The notes under the pieces are model-generated. The model did no database searches and had not been told where the DNA came from. It saw nothing but the letters and a program-made list of their open reading frames with translations. A program made the position numbers and the translations under genes. Below, piece by piece: positions 51,837-60,391 of a DNA stretch of 64,000 nucleotides (position 1 is the first letter of the stretch; each line of letters begins with the position of its first letter). The DNA comes from an uncultured Actinomycetes bacterium (GTDB lineage: Bacteria > Actinomycetota > Acidimicrobiia > Acidimicrobiales > Acidimicrobilacustridaceae). The stretch covers positions 1 to 64,000 of the forward strand of contig CALEHQ010000013.1 of NCBI GenBank assembly GCA_937876315.1, in the 5' to 3' direction.

Positions 51837-52910
51837 TCACGCAAGTGCTGCGAGAACGTCGCTGGCATGCAGCGATCGATCTTGTGTTGGCGGGCGGGCA
51901 TCGACAGGACCACCAAAGGTGAGTGTGGCCGCAGCGTCGATCGTGGAGATCAGATCGCGAAGGTTGCGTGGGGGAGGGAAGTACTCATCCTCTTCCGTAA
52001 CTTGCACGATCTCCACGCCATCAGTTGGAGCAATTTTTGAGATGACAGATTTAACGAGTTCTTCAGGCGCAGATGCACCGGCGGTAACGCCCACAACCCC
52101 GTGGAGATCGTCGGGAAGTTCCTCGGCTTCGTTCACCCGGTACACGCGTGCACAGCCGGCTTGTCGAGCGAGACTTTCAAGTGCTCGTGTATTCGATGAA
52201 TTTGCGGAACCAATGACGACGACGGCGTCGCATTGCGGAGCGATTTCAAGGAGTGCTGATTGACGGTTCGTGGTGGCAAAGCAAAGGTCGGAACGACCTG
52301 GAACCCACATGTCCGGGAATCGTTCCCGGGTGGCTTCGAGAACGTTCGCCCAATCGCGATGGCTTAATGTTGTTTGCGCAAGTAGCGCGACCGGTTCTGT
52401 GAACGAGGGGAGTTGTGCAACTTCCTCTACCGATTCCACGCGATGAATGTTGTCGGGGGCAACGGCCATCGTGCCAACAGCTTCTTCATGTCCTTCATGG
52501 CCGATGTAAACAATTTGGTAGCCCTTGCCAGCGCGCACCTTTACCTCATGGTGAACCTTGGTAACCAGTGGGCAGACGGCATCGACCACGTAACCGCCAC
52601 TTGACTGCGCAGCGGCCACTACTTCTGGGGCACTCCCGTGAGCCGACAGCATGATGGGACTGCCGGTTGGAACTTCTGAGATGTCATCGACGAAGACCAC
52701 GCCCAGATCGCGGAATCGTTCAACGACTCGTTGATTGTGAACGATCTCGTGGTAGCAGTAAACGGGCGCTTCGAAAGAGCGGACCATCCATGCCAGGGCC
52801 TTAATCGCCATCTCGACCCCTGCGCAGAATCCGCGAGGGGCAGCAAGGAGAACCTTCTGAACAACTGGAGATTCCGAATCGGGGGAAGGCTGTGCCGACT
52901 GCTCGTTCAT
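51837..52910 (-). CDS. ispH: 4-hydroxy-3-methylbut-2-enyl diphosphate reductase
   Basis: Last step of the MEP isoprenoid pathway, a [4Fe-4S] enzyme of 357 residues. Cluster cysteines are in APRGFCAGV, VDAVCPLVTKVH and DLCFATTNRQ. SAHGSAPEV and VGVTAGASAPEEL are conserved. ATG 52910 is chosen since a -10 box lies 8 nt upstream; the GTG at 52931 is the open-frame limit. Divergent from the DUF512 gene, with only 35 nt between the two start codons. Confidence 0.96.
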   Translation of the reverse strand: MNEQSAQPSPDSESPVVQKVLLAAPRGFCAGVEMAIKALAWMVRSFEAPVYCYHEIVHNQRVVERFRDLGVVFVDDISEVPTGSPIMLSAHGSAPEVVAAAQSSGGYVVDAVCPLVTKVHHEVKVRAGKGYQIVYIGHEGHEEAVGTMAVAPDNIHRVESVEEVAQLPSFTEPVALLAQTTLSHRDWANVLEATRERFPDMWVPGRSDLCFATTNRQSALLEIAPQCDAVVVIGSANSSNTRALESLARQAGCARVYRVNEAEELPDDLHGVVGVTAGASAPEELVKSVISKIAPTDGVEIVQVTEEDEYFPPPRNLRDLISTIDAAATLTFGGPVDARPPTQDRSLHASDVLAALA

Positions 52911-52918
52911 GGGATCAG

Positions 52919-52924
52919 AGGCTA
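52919..52924 (-). promoter_or_regulatory. Predicted -10 box for ispH (leaderless)
   Basis: On the minus strand TAGCCT ends 8 nt before the ATG at 52910. It mirrors the -10 of the divergent gene across a 7-nt centre. Confidence 0.55.
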
Positions 52925-52931
52925 CCGGCAC

Positions 52932-52937
52932 TAGCCT
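52932..52937 (+). promoter_or_regulatory. Predicted -10 box for the DUF512 gene (leaderless)
   Basis: TAGCCT ends 8 nt before ATG 52946. It is identical to the ispH box on the opposite strand, with CCGGCAC between them. Confidence 0.55.
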
Positions 52938-52945
52938 TAGCGGCT

Positions 52946-54304
52946 ATGTCCTCGCCTCGAGTTGTCAGCGTCGCGCCCGCTTCGCCGGCCGAGCGAGCGG
53001 GGTTAGCGCCGGGCGACCTGATTCTGCGGCTCAATGGCGAAGTGCCGAGAGACATCATCGCGTATCGACTTCTCGCCGATGAGGGTGAAATCAGCCTGGA
53101 CGTTGATCGGGGTGGGCTCCAGATTGCGCTTGAAGTCGAGAAACAACCTGGCGAATCTCTTGGCGCCGAGATCCACTCCGCACTGTTCGACCAGGTCAGA
53201 ACCTGCGACAACCATTGCGAGTTCTGTTTTATCTACCAATTGCCTCCCAATCTGCGTGAATCTCTTTACCTCAAAGACGACGATTATCGACTTTCGTTTC
53301 TCTACGGAAATTTCACGACACTCACCCGATTCACTGAGCTTGACCTCGAACGAGTTGTGACAGAACGGATTTCGCCACTGCACGTTTCGATCCATGCGAC
53401 TGATCCAGACCTGCGTTCCTCAATGCTCCGAAACCGACGAGGTGCTTCGAGTCTTCGTTGGCTTCGCGCATTGCTCGACCACGGGATCGAGGTCCACGGT
53501 CAGGTCGTCGTGTGTCCCGGTAGAAACGATGGCCCCGCTCTCGATGAGACGCTTGCGACCGTGCTCGATACGTATTCGGAATTGGCAACCTTGAGTGTTG
53601 TTCCTCTTGGTGTGAGCGATTTCAATACCGAGCCGACGATGCGTCCTCATACGCAAGCCGAAGCGAGCGACGTAATCGATGCTGTTCATGATTGGCAGGA
53701 CATCTATCTTGCAACGCTCGGAAGGCGTATCGTTCATGCCGCTGACGAGTACTACTTGCTCGCGAATCGGCCCTTCCCCGATCACAGCGTCTACGAAGAT
53801 TTTCCGATGCATGAAGACGGCATCGGAATGGCTCGCACGTTCGAGCGGGAGTTCATGGGCGAAACCGCAACTCCAACTGGCGTCGCGACTGGTTTTTTTG
53901 CTTGGGTCGATGGAGCGCCACCCGAGGGATATCGGGCGCCCCGAGGTGGCGGAGAGACTTCGATTCGCCCTCGTCCTAATGCACCCGTGGCCATCATCAC
54001 CGGCGGCTACGGAGCTCAGGTTCTCGGCCCATTGGTCGAAACACTCGACCGCGATGACATACGTGTACTCAGTGTGGAGAATCTCTTCTTCGGCGGCAAC
54101 ACTGGTGTCGCGGGTCTCCTCACCGGGGCCGACCTTATTCGTGTGCTCTCAACTGAGCCCGAAGGTCATCGCTACCTCTTGCCCGATGTGTGTCTGTCAC
54201 AGGGACGTTTCCTCGATGGTCTCACTCCTGACGATCTGCCCCGACAGGTCGAGATCCTCCCGACAGATGGCATCGCTCTCCGTCGGGCGCTGGAGCCGAA
54301 ATGA
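52946..54304 (+). CDS. Radical SAM DUF512 protein with PDZ-like N-terminus
   Basis: A 452-residue protein. The PDZ-like domain at ~5-45 (VVSVAPASPAERAGLAPGD) is followed by the radical SAM motif CX3CX2C at C87, C91 and C94 (TCDNHCEFCFI) and the C-terminal DUF512 region (VAIITGGYGAQVLGPLVE, ENLFFGGNTGVAGLLTGADL). The family is widely conserved beside der and its reaction is unknown. It overlaps der by 4 nt (ATGA), suggesting a link to ribosome biogenesis (inference). The frame opens upstream at 52892 but that part is inside ispH. Confidence 0.9.
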   Translation: MSSPRVVSVAPASPAERAGLAPGDLILRLNGEVPRDIIAYRLLADEGEISLDVDRGGLQIALEVEKQPGESLGAEIHSALFDQVRTCDNHCEFCFIYQLPPNLRESLYLKDDDYRLSFLYGNFTTLTRFTELDLERVVTERISPLHVSIHATDPDLRSSMLRNRRGASSLRWLRALLDHGIEVHGQVVVCPGRNDGPALDETLATVLDTYSELATLSVVPLGVSDFNTEPTMRPHTQAEASDVIDAVHDWQDIYLATLGRRIVHAADEYYLLANRPFPDHSVYEDFPMHEDGIGMARTFEREFMGETATPTGVATGFFAWVDGAPPEGYRAPRGGGETSIRPRPNAPVAIITGGYGAQVLGPLVETLDRDDIRVLSVENLFFGGNTGVAGLLTGADLIRVLSTEPEGHRYLLPDVCLSQGRFLDGLTPDDLPRQVEILPTDGIALRRALEPK

Positions 54305-55620
54305 GCACCCAACCAATCGATCTTCCGCTTGTTGCGGTCGTGGGCCGTCCCAATGTCGGCAAGTCGACACTCTTCAATCGAATCGTCGGTCGTCGAGAGG
54401 CAATTGTTGAAGAGAAGCCCGGCGTCACTCGTGATCGAAAAGAAGTTGTTGCCGAGTGGCAGGCCCGCGAGTTTCGTTTGGTCGACACCGGTGGATGGAT
54501 GCCGGGAGGTAACTCGCTTGACGAGAAGGTTTCCAAGCAGAGCGAGAAAGCAATTCTCGAAGCCGATGTTGTGCTCTTTGTTGTCGATGTCACGGTTGGC
54601 ATTACCGAAGAAGACAGTCGTGTTGCTCAGATCCTTCGTCGCAATGGCCGCCCTGTTCTTCTCGTCGCCAACAAGGTCGACGACACAAATCGAGAATCGG
54701 CAATCTGGGACTTGCTCGGACTGGGGGTCGGCAATCCATTCCCCGTAAGCGCCCTGCACGGTCGAGGAACCGGCGATCTTCTTGAATCGCTCATGCTTGA
54801 GTTCCCTCCCGAGCCAGAGGTAGTTGTCGACGAAGACGAAGCAGAAGCCGACAAGATCTTCTCCGTTTCAATCGTCGGTCGACCCAATGTTGGTAAGTCG
54901 ACACTCTTCAATCGCCTCATTGGCGATGAACGATCCGTTGTGCATGACATGCCGGGAACCACCAGAGACGCTGTCGACACCATCGTTGAGACCGAGGACG
55001 GCCCGATTCGCTTTGTCGATACAGCGGGAATGCGCCGTCGAAGCAAGGTCGATGAATCCACCGAGTACTACTCATTGGTTCGTGCCCTTCAGGCGATCGA
55101 TCGGTCCGATGTCGCGATGCTTGTTATCGATGCGACGGTAGGCGTGACGGCGCAGGACCAACGTCTGGCAGAGCGAATCGACGCCGCCGGCTGCCCCGTG
55201 GTGGTGCTGCTCAATAAGTGGGAACTCCTGGACGCCGATGCTCGTGATGATGTGGGTTACCAAATCAGTCAGCGTTTGCATTTCATTGGAGAGTCACCAG
55301 TTCTGAAGATCAGTGCGCTCTCGGGGAAAGGGGTGCATCGTTTGCTCCCGGCTCTCTCCGGAACGATCGAGGATTACCACCGCCGAGTTCCAACGCGAAA
55401 AGTCAATCAGGTTCTGCGCGCGGCGCAAGCCGCTCAGCCTGGTCCCCACGGCGCAAGAGTCCTGTACGCAACGCAGGGAGCGACGGATCCGCCGACATTC
55501 ACGCTCTTTGCGAACAAGGAGATTCCTCCTTCCTATCTTCGCTACCTCGAACGCTCCCTTCGCGAAGCGTTCGACATGGGTGCAACACCAATCAAGATGC
55601 GAGTGCGGAAGCGGGACTGA
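54301..55620 (+). CDS. der: GTPase Der (EngA)
   Basis: Ribosome-assembly GTPase of 439 residues with two tandem G domains: VVGRPNVGKSTLFNRIVG near the N-terminus and SIVGRPNVGKSTLFNRLIG near residue 195, each with switch motifs (DTGGW; DTAGMRRRSKVDE) and NKxD (NKVDD; NKWE). The C-terminal KH-like domain ends TPIKMRVRKRD. A 66-residue zinc-ribbon ORF follows after 4 nt. Confidence 0.97.
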   Translation: MSTQPIDLPLVAVVGRPNVGKSTLFNRIVGRREAIVEEKPGVTRDRKEVVAEWQAREFRLVDTGGWMPGGNSLDEKVSKQSEKAILEADVVLFVVDVTVGITEEDSRVAQILRRNGRPVLLVANKVDDTNRESAIWDLLGLGVGNPFPVSALHGRGTGDLLESLMLEFPPEPEVVVDEDEAEADKIFSVSIVGRPNVGKSTLFNRLIGDERSVVHDMPGTTRDAVDTIVETEDGPIRFVDTAGMRRRSKVDESTEYYSLVRALQAIDRSDVAMLVIDATVGVTAQDQRLAERIDAAGCPVVVLLNKWELLDADARDDVGYQISQRLHFIGESPVLKISALSGKGVHRLLPALSGTIEDYHRRVPTRKVNQVLRAAQAAQPGPHGARVLYATQGATDPPTFTLFANKEIPPSYLRYLERSLREAFDMGATPIKMRVRKRD

Positions 55621-55624
55621 CCAA

Positions 55625-55825
55625 ATGCCGTGGTGTGAAGAATGTTCCAAGTTTTGGAACCCGAATTCATTGCCGCCCGACGGGACGTGTCCGGCGTGTG
55701 GTCGATTGATCGGTGAGCCACCGAGCATCCAGAAAGTCCCGTGGCATTTCTGGATTCTTGTTTTGGCTGCCGGCCTTTACCTCGGTTGGCGTGCAGTGCA
55801 AGGCGTGATTTGGCTGCTGCAATGA
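55625..55825 (+). CDS. Zinc-ribbon membrane micro-protein
   Basis: A 66-residue protein, MPWCEECSKFWNPNSLPPDG and onward. C4-C7 and C22-C25 form a CxxC...CxxC zinc ribbon, and residues ~40-60 (WHFWILVLAAGLYLGWRAV) are a membrane helix. It starts 4 nt after der and precedes a monooxygenase gene. The frame continues upstream inside der, but that part is antisense-free der sequence in another frame and not meaningful. I know no function; tail-anchored zinc ribbons often serve as adaptor proteins. Confidence 0.75.
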   Translation: MPWCEECSKFWNPNSLPPDGTCPACGRLIGEPPSIQKVPWHFWILVLAAGLYLGWRAVQGVIWLLQ

Positions 55826-55841
55826 GCGGAAAGAGTTGATC

Positions 55842-57344
55842 GTGGAGAGTGGTGTGGTCGAGCTTGCGATCATTGGCAGTGGCTTCGGCGGCATTGGTGC
55901 TGGAGTCATGGCCATTGAGCAGGGGATTGAATCCTTTGTGATTCTCGAACGAGCGAAAGCGGTTGGGGGCACCTGGCGGGATAACACCTATCCCGGATGT
56001 GCGTGCGATATTCCAAGCCACCTCTATTCGTTTTCGTTTGCGCAGAATTCCGCATGGAGCCGCAGCTATCCGGCACAGCCGGAGATCGAGGACTACCTCG
56101 AACGAGTCACCGATAACTACAGACTTCATTCGCGCGTTCGCTTCGGCTTTGATGTCGCAGAGGTGCGATGGCTTCAGGAGCAAACGTGTTGGTCGATCAC
56201 TTCCCGTGCAGGTGACACCGTCCTCGCGTCGGCCGTCATTTCAGCCACCGGTCCGCTGAGTCAGCCCGCAACACCCGATTTTCCCGGGCTCTCGGACTTT
56301 GCTGGCGAGGCCTTCCACTCAGCGAGCTGGCGACACGATGTTTCTCTCGACGGTAAGAGGGTCGGTGTCGTCGGCACGGGTGCATCGGCCATTCAACTTG
56401 TTCCGGCAATCGCAGACGATGTCGAACACCTTGATGTTTTCCAGCGGACCCCACCTTGGGTGCTGCCTCGCGATGATCGTCCGGCTCCTTTGTGGCGTCG
56501 ACACCTCTATCGAGCGTTGCCCTTTTTGCAGCGTCTTCACCGCTGGCGCATCTATGCCCGTCAAGAGTTTCTGTCCTTGGCGTTTCTCGGAAGCGGCAAG
56601 ATTGCCAATGCGATGACGGCGCGCATCAAAGAAGAGACAAAGACGCTGATCGATGCATCTTTCCCTGATCCCGAAGCAGCGGCTGCACTACTGCCGACGT
56701 TCAAGCCTGGTTGCAAGCGGCTATTGATTTCAAACGACTGGTACTCAGCGTTGGCGAAGCCAAACGTTGATGTTGTCACAACTTCAATTGAACGCGTCGA
56801 TACGACGGGCATCACCACCTCTGATGGTCGCCATCATGAACTCGATGTGTTGGTACTTGCGACAGGGTTTGCCGTGACTGACTTTCCGTCGCCCTTGACT
56901 TTCATTGGCCGCAACGGAGTGAACCTGGCCAAACATTGGGAGGATGGGGCTTCAACTGATTTTGGGATCACGGTCTCAGGATTCCCAAACCTGTGGTTTC
57001 TTGCCGGACCGGGAACCGGACTCGGACACAATTCCATCGTCTTCATGATCGAGGTCCAACTTCAGCAGATCGGGCGCGCCCTCAGATACATGCGAAGAGA
57101 ATCAGTGGCCACAATCGAACTTCGGCAAGAAGTTGGGGATGCCTCCTACGCGGAGTTGCAGCGAAGGGTTGCCACCACGGTGTGGGCTTCCGGATGCTCA
57201 AGTTGGTACCAGCGGGAAGACGGCAGAGTCGACACAATCTGGCCTGGAACTACGACGGAGTACTGGTGGCGAGCTCGACGCTTCGCCCCCGATCGTTATC
57301 TCACGACCGCCGGCCGATTCGGTCAGATCACACCGTCTCGCTAA
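55842..57344 (+). CDS. Flavin monooxygenase, Baeyer-Villiger type
   Basis: A 500-residue FAD/NADPH monooxygenase. The first dinucleotide fold is IIGSGFGGIGAG, the second GVVGTGASA. The BVMO fingerprint FxGxxxHxxxW is exact in FAGEAFHSASW. VGGTWRDNTYPGCACDIPSHLYSFSF (split) is characteristic of this class, which oxidises ketones to esters or hydroxylates cyclic compounds. GTG 55842 has AAAGAG upstream; TTG 55836 is possible. Substrate unknown. Confidence 0.92.
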   Translation: MESGVVELAIIGSGFGGIGAGVMAIEQGIESFVILERAKAVGGTWRDNTYPGCACDIPSHLYSFSFAQNSAWSRSYPAQPEIEDYLERVTDNYRLHSRVRFGFDVAEVRWLQEQTCWSITSRAGDTVLASAVISATGPLSQPATPDFPGLSDFAGEAFHSASWRHDVSLDGKRVGVVGTGASAIQLVPAIADDVEHLDVFQRTPPWVLPRDDRPAPLWRRHLYRALPFLQRLHRWRIYARQEFLSLAFLGSGKIANAMTARIKEETKTLIDASFPDPEAAAALLPTFKPGCKRLLISNDWYSALAKPNVDVVTTSIERVDTTGITTSDGRHHELDVLVLATGFAVTDFPSPLTFIGRNGVNLAKHWEDGASTDFGITVSGFPNLWFLAGPGTGLGHNSIVFMIEVQLQQIGRALRYMRRESVATIELRQEVGDASYAELQRRVATTVWASGCSSWYQREDGRVDTIWPGTTTEYWWRARRFAPDRYLTTAGRFGQITPSR

Positions 57345-57347
57345 GGT
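57342..57347 (+). promoter_or_regulatory. Predicted -10 box of tRNA-Pro
   Basis: TAAGGT overlaps the TAA stop of the monooxygenase and ends 10 nt before the tRNA 5' end. Confidence 0.4.
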
Positions 57348-57357
57348 GTTCCCTCCA

Positions 57358-57435
57358 CGGGCTGTGGCGCAGCTTGGTTAGCGCGTCGGTCTGGGGGACC
57401 GAAGGTCGTGGGTTCGAATCCCGCCAGCCCGACCA
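57358..57435 (+). tRNA. tRNA-Pro (anticodon GGG), CCA encoded
   Basis: CGGGCTGTGGCGCAGCTTGG ... GGTTCGAATCCC ... CAGCCCGACCA. Acceptor CGGGCTG/CAGCCCG is perfect. The anticodon stem TCGGT/ACCGA encloses CTGGGGG, giving GGG for the proline codon CCC. CCA is encoded at 57433-57435. Confidence 0.95.
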
Positions 57436-57442
57436 GATACGT

Positions 57443-57467
57443 GCGGGGTGCCACACTGGCACCCCGC
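57443..57467 (+). terminator. U-less hairpin downstream of tRNA-Pro
   Basis: GCGGGGTGCCA, CAC, TGGCACCCCGC: a perfect 11-bp stem with a 3-nt loop, 8 nt after the tRNA and 32 nt before lysS. No U-tract follows. Confidence 0.7.
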
Positions 57468-57498
57468 CCCGTAACCCCCGAGAACTCCAGGAAGACTG

Positions 57499-59082
57499 AT
57501 GTCAGACGAGAACGCAGCAGAGTCCTCCTCAGAACCGCTCGATAGTCCTGAAGACCTTGAGGCTTCCTCAGAGGAGCGGGCCTCTATCCGTGCCCAACGA
57601 CTCGAGCGAGTCGGTCAATTGCGAGCTTCGGGAGTCGACCCGTACCCCTATCGGTTTGAGCGATCCTCCGATATCGGCCCAGTTCGAGATGAATGGGGGA
57701 CCATCGAAGCTGGTACCGAAACCGGCGTTGTCGTCCGCCTCGCCGGAAGACTCATGCTCAAGAGAGAGCAGGGACGGCTCACGTTTGGGCAGCTACGGGA
57801 TCGAACGGGCGAAATCCAGTTGTTCGTCTCGGCCGGAGTCTTAGGTAAAGAATTCTTTGGCGAGTTCAATCAACTTGATCGAGGCGACTGGGTTGGGGTC
57901 GAAGGCGAGATTATGGCCACGAAAAAGGGTGAGCTCTCGGTCAAGGTTTCCGATTGGGTGCTGTTAAGCAAAGCGTTGCGTCCTCTTCCTGATAAATGGA
58001 AGGGCCTCGCCGACGTCGATGCGCGATACCGCCAGCGTTATGTCGATCTCACGGTGAATCCAGACGCGCGAAGAGTGTTTGAAACGCGCTTCGCCGCCGT
58101 TGACGCGATTCGAAGAGTGTTGCGTGAACGTGGCTACCTCGAAGTTGAAACGCCTATTTTGAACCTGCAGCAGGGCGGCGCCACTGCACGGCCATTCATT
58201 ACGCATTACAACGCGCTGACTCTCGATACCTATTTGCGCATCGCCCTTGAACTTCCGTTGAAGCGTCTTCTCGTAGGCGGTCTCGACCGTGTCTTTGAAA
58301 TTGGTCGCGTCTTCCGCAATGAGGGGATCGATACCCGCCACAATCCTGAGTTCACGATGCTCGAGTCCTACGAGGCATTCGCTGACTACAGCGACATGAT
58401 GGAACTCGTCGAGGTACTTGTTTCTTCGGCTGCTGTTGCTGCAAACGGCACTACGAAGGTTGAACTTCGGGGCACATCTGTTGACCTGGCGCCACCATGG
58501 CGCAGAGTCACGATGGTCGAACTCATCAAGGAAGTTGTCGGTGTCGACATCAATCCTGAAATGGAGCTCTCGGAAACAAGAGCGATTCTCGATGGGCTTG
58601 GACTCGAATGGAAGGACTCGTGGGGGCCTGGTCGGTGCACACACGAGGTCTACGACGAACTCGTTGAGTCCAAAGTGATGGAACCGACGATCGTTTTTGA
58701 TCACCCTCGTGAGACTTCACCACTCGCGAAGCCGCACCGAAGTGACCCGTCCCTTGTTGAGCGCTTTGAGGTCATTGTTGACGGTCGTGAGTTGGCGAAC
58801 GCCTACAGCGAACTCAACGATCCTGTGGAACAGCTTGCTCGGTTCCAAGAAGAAGCAGCCAACAAGGCTGCCGGAGATCCAGAATCCGGCGACGTCGATC
58901 TCGACTACATCAGGGCCCTTGAGTACGGAATGCCCCCTGCCGGAGGGCTCGGAATCGGTATCGATCGTCTCGTGATGATCCTTGCCGCGGTTGAAAGTAT
59001 CCGAGAGGTCATCTTGTTCCCAACGCTCCGACCGGAACATGGTCTGACCGACGAGGATTTCTCCGCTGGTCCTACTGTCTAG
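57499..59082 (+). CDS. lysS: Lysyl-tRNA synthetase, class II
   Basis: Charges tRNA-Lys; 527 residues. The first ~35 residues are acidic and variable. The OB-fold anticodon domain follows (VRLAGRLMLKREQGRLTF, QLFVSAGVLG). Class II motifs 1-3 are visible: RFAAVDAIRRVLRERGYLEVETPI (split), FRNEGIDTRHNPEFTMLE and GLGIGIDRLVMILA. The Shine-Dalgarno sequence CAGGAAG lies before the ATG. It probably shares a transcript with the small ORF and SRAP gene that follow. Confidence 0.97.
   Translation: MSDENAAESSSEPLDSPEDLEASSEERASIRAQRLERVGQLRASGVDPYPYRFERSSDIGPVRDEWGTIEAGTETGVVVRLAGRLMLKREQGRLTFGQLRDRTGEIQLFVSAGVLGKEFFGEFNQLDRGDWVGVEGEIMATKKGELSVKVSDWVLLSKALRPLPDKWKGLADVDARYRQRYVDLTVNPDARRVFETRFAAVDAIRRVLRERGYLEVETPILNLQQGGATARPFITHYNALTLDTYLRIALELPLKRLLVGGLDRVFEIGRVFRNEGIDTRHNPEFTMLESYEAFADYSDMMELVEVLVSSAAVAANGTTKVELRGTSVDLAPPWRRVTMVELIKEVVGVDINPEMELSETRAILDGLGLEWKDSWGPGRCTHEVYDELVESKVMEPTIVFDHPRETSPLAKPHRSDPSLVERFEVIVDGRELANAYSELNDPVEQLARFQEEAANKAAGDPESGDVDLDYIRALEYGMPPAGGLGIGIDRLVMILAAVESIREVILFPTLRPEHGLTDEDFSAGPTV
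59073..59078 (+). promoter_or_regulatory. Possible -10 box for the 43-residue ORF (leaderless)
   Basis: TACTGT lies within the last codons of lysS and ends 6 nt before ATG 59085. Confidence 0.3.
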
Positions 59083-59084
59083 GA

Positions 59085-59216
59085 ATGCGCACTTCCGAAG
59101 TTAGTGTTCGCGTCACAAGCGATGAGGTTGCTCTTGTCGCTGGTGTTGGCTCGCCCTATCTGGCCGGTCAGTCGGTCGTTGATGAATGCGTGGCTCCAAT
59201 GAGTGAGCAGGACTAG
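59085..59216 (+). CDS. Hypothetical small protein, 43 residues
   Basis: The ORF ATG 59085 to TAG 59216 fills almost the whole gap between lysS and the SRAP gene, beginning MRTSEVSVRVTSDEVALVAG and ending with the acidic MSEQD. Codon choice resembles the neighbours. It starts 2 nt after the lysS stop and ends 2 nt before the SRAP start, which favours a real coupled gene. No domain is recognised. Confidence 0.45.
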   Translation: MRTSEVSVRVTSDEVALVAGVGSPYLAGQSVVDECVAPMSEQD

Positions 59217-59218
59217 TC

Positions 59219-59950
59219 GTGTGCGGGCGATTCACGAGCACCACGCCTGCATCGGAGTTGGCTGATTTCTTCGAAGCAGAGACAGATCTTCCCGATGAGG
59301 TCGAGAACTACAACGTCACCCCAACTAGTGACGTGGCTGTTGTGCATCAAGATGAGAACGGACAACGCCGCCTTGATTTGATGTTTTGGGGTCTGGTTCC
59401 AAGTTGGGCGGAAAGTCCCGCGATCGGTTCGCGTCTAATCAATGCTCGGTCCGAAACTGTCGCAGTGAAGCCTTCGTTTCGATCGGCATTTCGTCGACGG
59501 CGATGCCTCATTCCGGTCGACGGGTTCTACGAGTGGGTTCAAGTTCCAGAGCGAAAAAAGAAGCAGCCGGTCTACATCACATCGACTGATGGAAACCCGC
59601 TCGCGTTCGCAGGCATCTGGGAATCGTGGCGCAGCAGAGAAGAGTCAGAATCAGCCGCAGTTCTTCATACATGTTCAATCATTACCGGCCCGCCGAACCA
59701 AATGATTGCACCGCTGCATGATCGAATGCCGATGATTCTCTCGCGAGACCAGTGGGCGCCATGGCTTGATCCATCAAATGACCGCATCGATGAGCTGCAT
59801 TCCATGTTGAGGCCGGCTCCAGAGCAGTGGTTGCGGTGGTGGACAGTTTCAACAGCGGTAAACAACGTGCGCAATGGCGATGCCTCACTTATTCAACCCG
59901 GCGAGATTGTCGCCGACGGCCAAGCCGAGGGTCAGGGTCGGTTGTTGTAG
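59219..59950 (+). CDS. yedK: SRAP domain protein (HMCES/YedK family)
   Basis: Protects abasic sites in single-stranded DNA by a covalent crosslink; 243 residues. GTG start followed directly by the catalytic cysteine C2 (MCGRFTST), exposed when the first Met is removed. Other conserved parts are LINARSETV, CLIPVDGFYEWV with the catalytic glutamate, and the LHDRMPMIL histidine. It is convergent with the HIT gene; their stop codons are 4 nt apart. Confidence 0.95.
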   Translation: MCGRFTSTTPASELADFFEAETDLPDEVENYNVTPTSDVAVVHQDENGQRRLDLMFWGLVPSWAESPAIGSRLINARSETVAVKPSFRSAFRRRRCLIPVDGFYEWVQVPERKKKQPVYITSTDGNPLAFAGIWESWRSREESESAAVLHTCSIITGPPNQMIAPLHDRMPMILSRDQWAPWLDPSNDRIDELHSMLRPAPEQWLRWWTVSTAVNNVRNGDASLIQPGEIVADGQAEGQGRLL

Positions 59951-59954
59951 CCGG

Positions 59955-60365
59955 TTAGACCGAGGCTTCTGATCCGAGAGCAGCGCGAAGAGCGTTCGCT
60001 GCCTTGTCGAGTTCCGCTGGATCGACCGCAGTGTTCGCTTTGCGGAAATCGATGTCGGCTTCCGATGTGATTGGGAGCACATGGAGGTGGGTGTGGGGGA
60101 CTTCAAGTCCGGCGATGATGAGAGAGATTCGCTCGGCTTCAAATGCAGCCATCTGGGCCGCGCCAATCTTGCGGGCAACGATGGCGAGATGTCCGGCGAG
60201 CTCGTCGGGAAGATCTATCCAATGATCTACCTCGAGGCGCGGGACAACGAGGGTGTGGCCGGGGCAGATTGGGGCGATCGTGAGGAATGCAACGCACATA
60301 TCGTCTCTGTAGACGAACCGTCCTGGCAGGTCGCCTTTGATGATCTTGGTAAACAAGGTGCTCAT
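59955..60365 (-). CDS. HIT family nucleotide hydrolase/transferase
   Basis: A 136-residue histidine-triad protein. The triad is HTHLHV in VPHTHLHVLPI, with FLTIAPICPGHTLVVPRLEVDHW upstream (split), typical of HinT-like phosphoramidases. It starts with an ATG at 60365 and is divergent from pgsA with only 26 nt between starts. Exact substrate unknown. Confidence 0.93.
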   Translation of the reverse strand: MSTLFTKIIKGDLPGRFVYRDDMCVAFLTIAPICPGHTLVVPRLEVDHWIDLPDELAGHLAIVARKIGAAQMAAFEAERISLIIAGLEVPHTHLHVLPITSEADIDFRKANTAVDPAELDKAANALRAALGSEASV

Positions 60366-60374
60366 GGGTTTGAA

Positions 60375-60380
60375 ATCGTA
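60375..60380 (-). promoter_or_regulatory. Predicted -10 box for the HIT gene (leaderless)
   Basis: On the minus strand TACGAT ends 9 nt before the HIT ATG. It shares two base pairs (60379-60380) with the divergent pgsA -10 box. Confidence 0.5.
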
Positions 60381-60384
60381 GAGT
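60379..60384 (+). promoter_or_regulatory. Predicted -10 box for pgsA (leaderless)
   Basis: TAGAGT ends 7 nt before ATG 60392; overlaps the HIT -10 box on the other strand. Confidence 0.5.
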
Positions 60385-60391
60385 GCAACCG

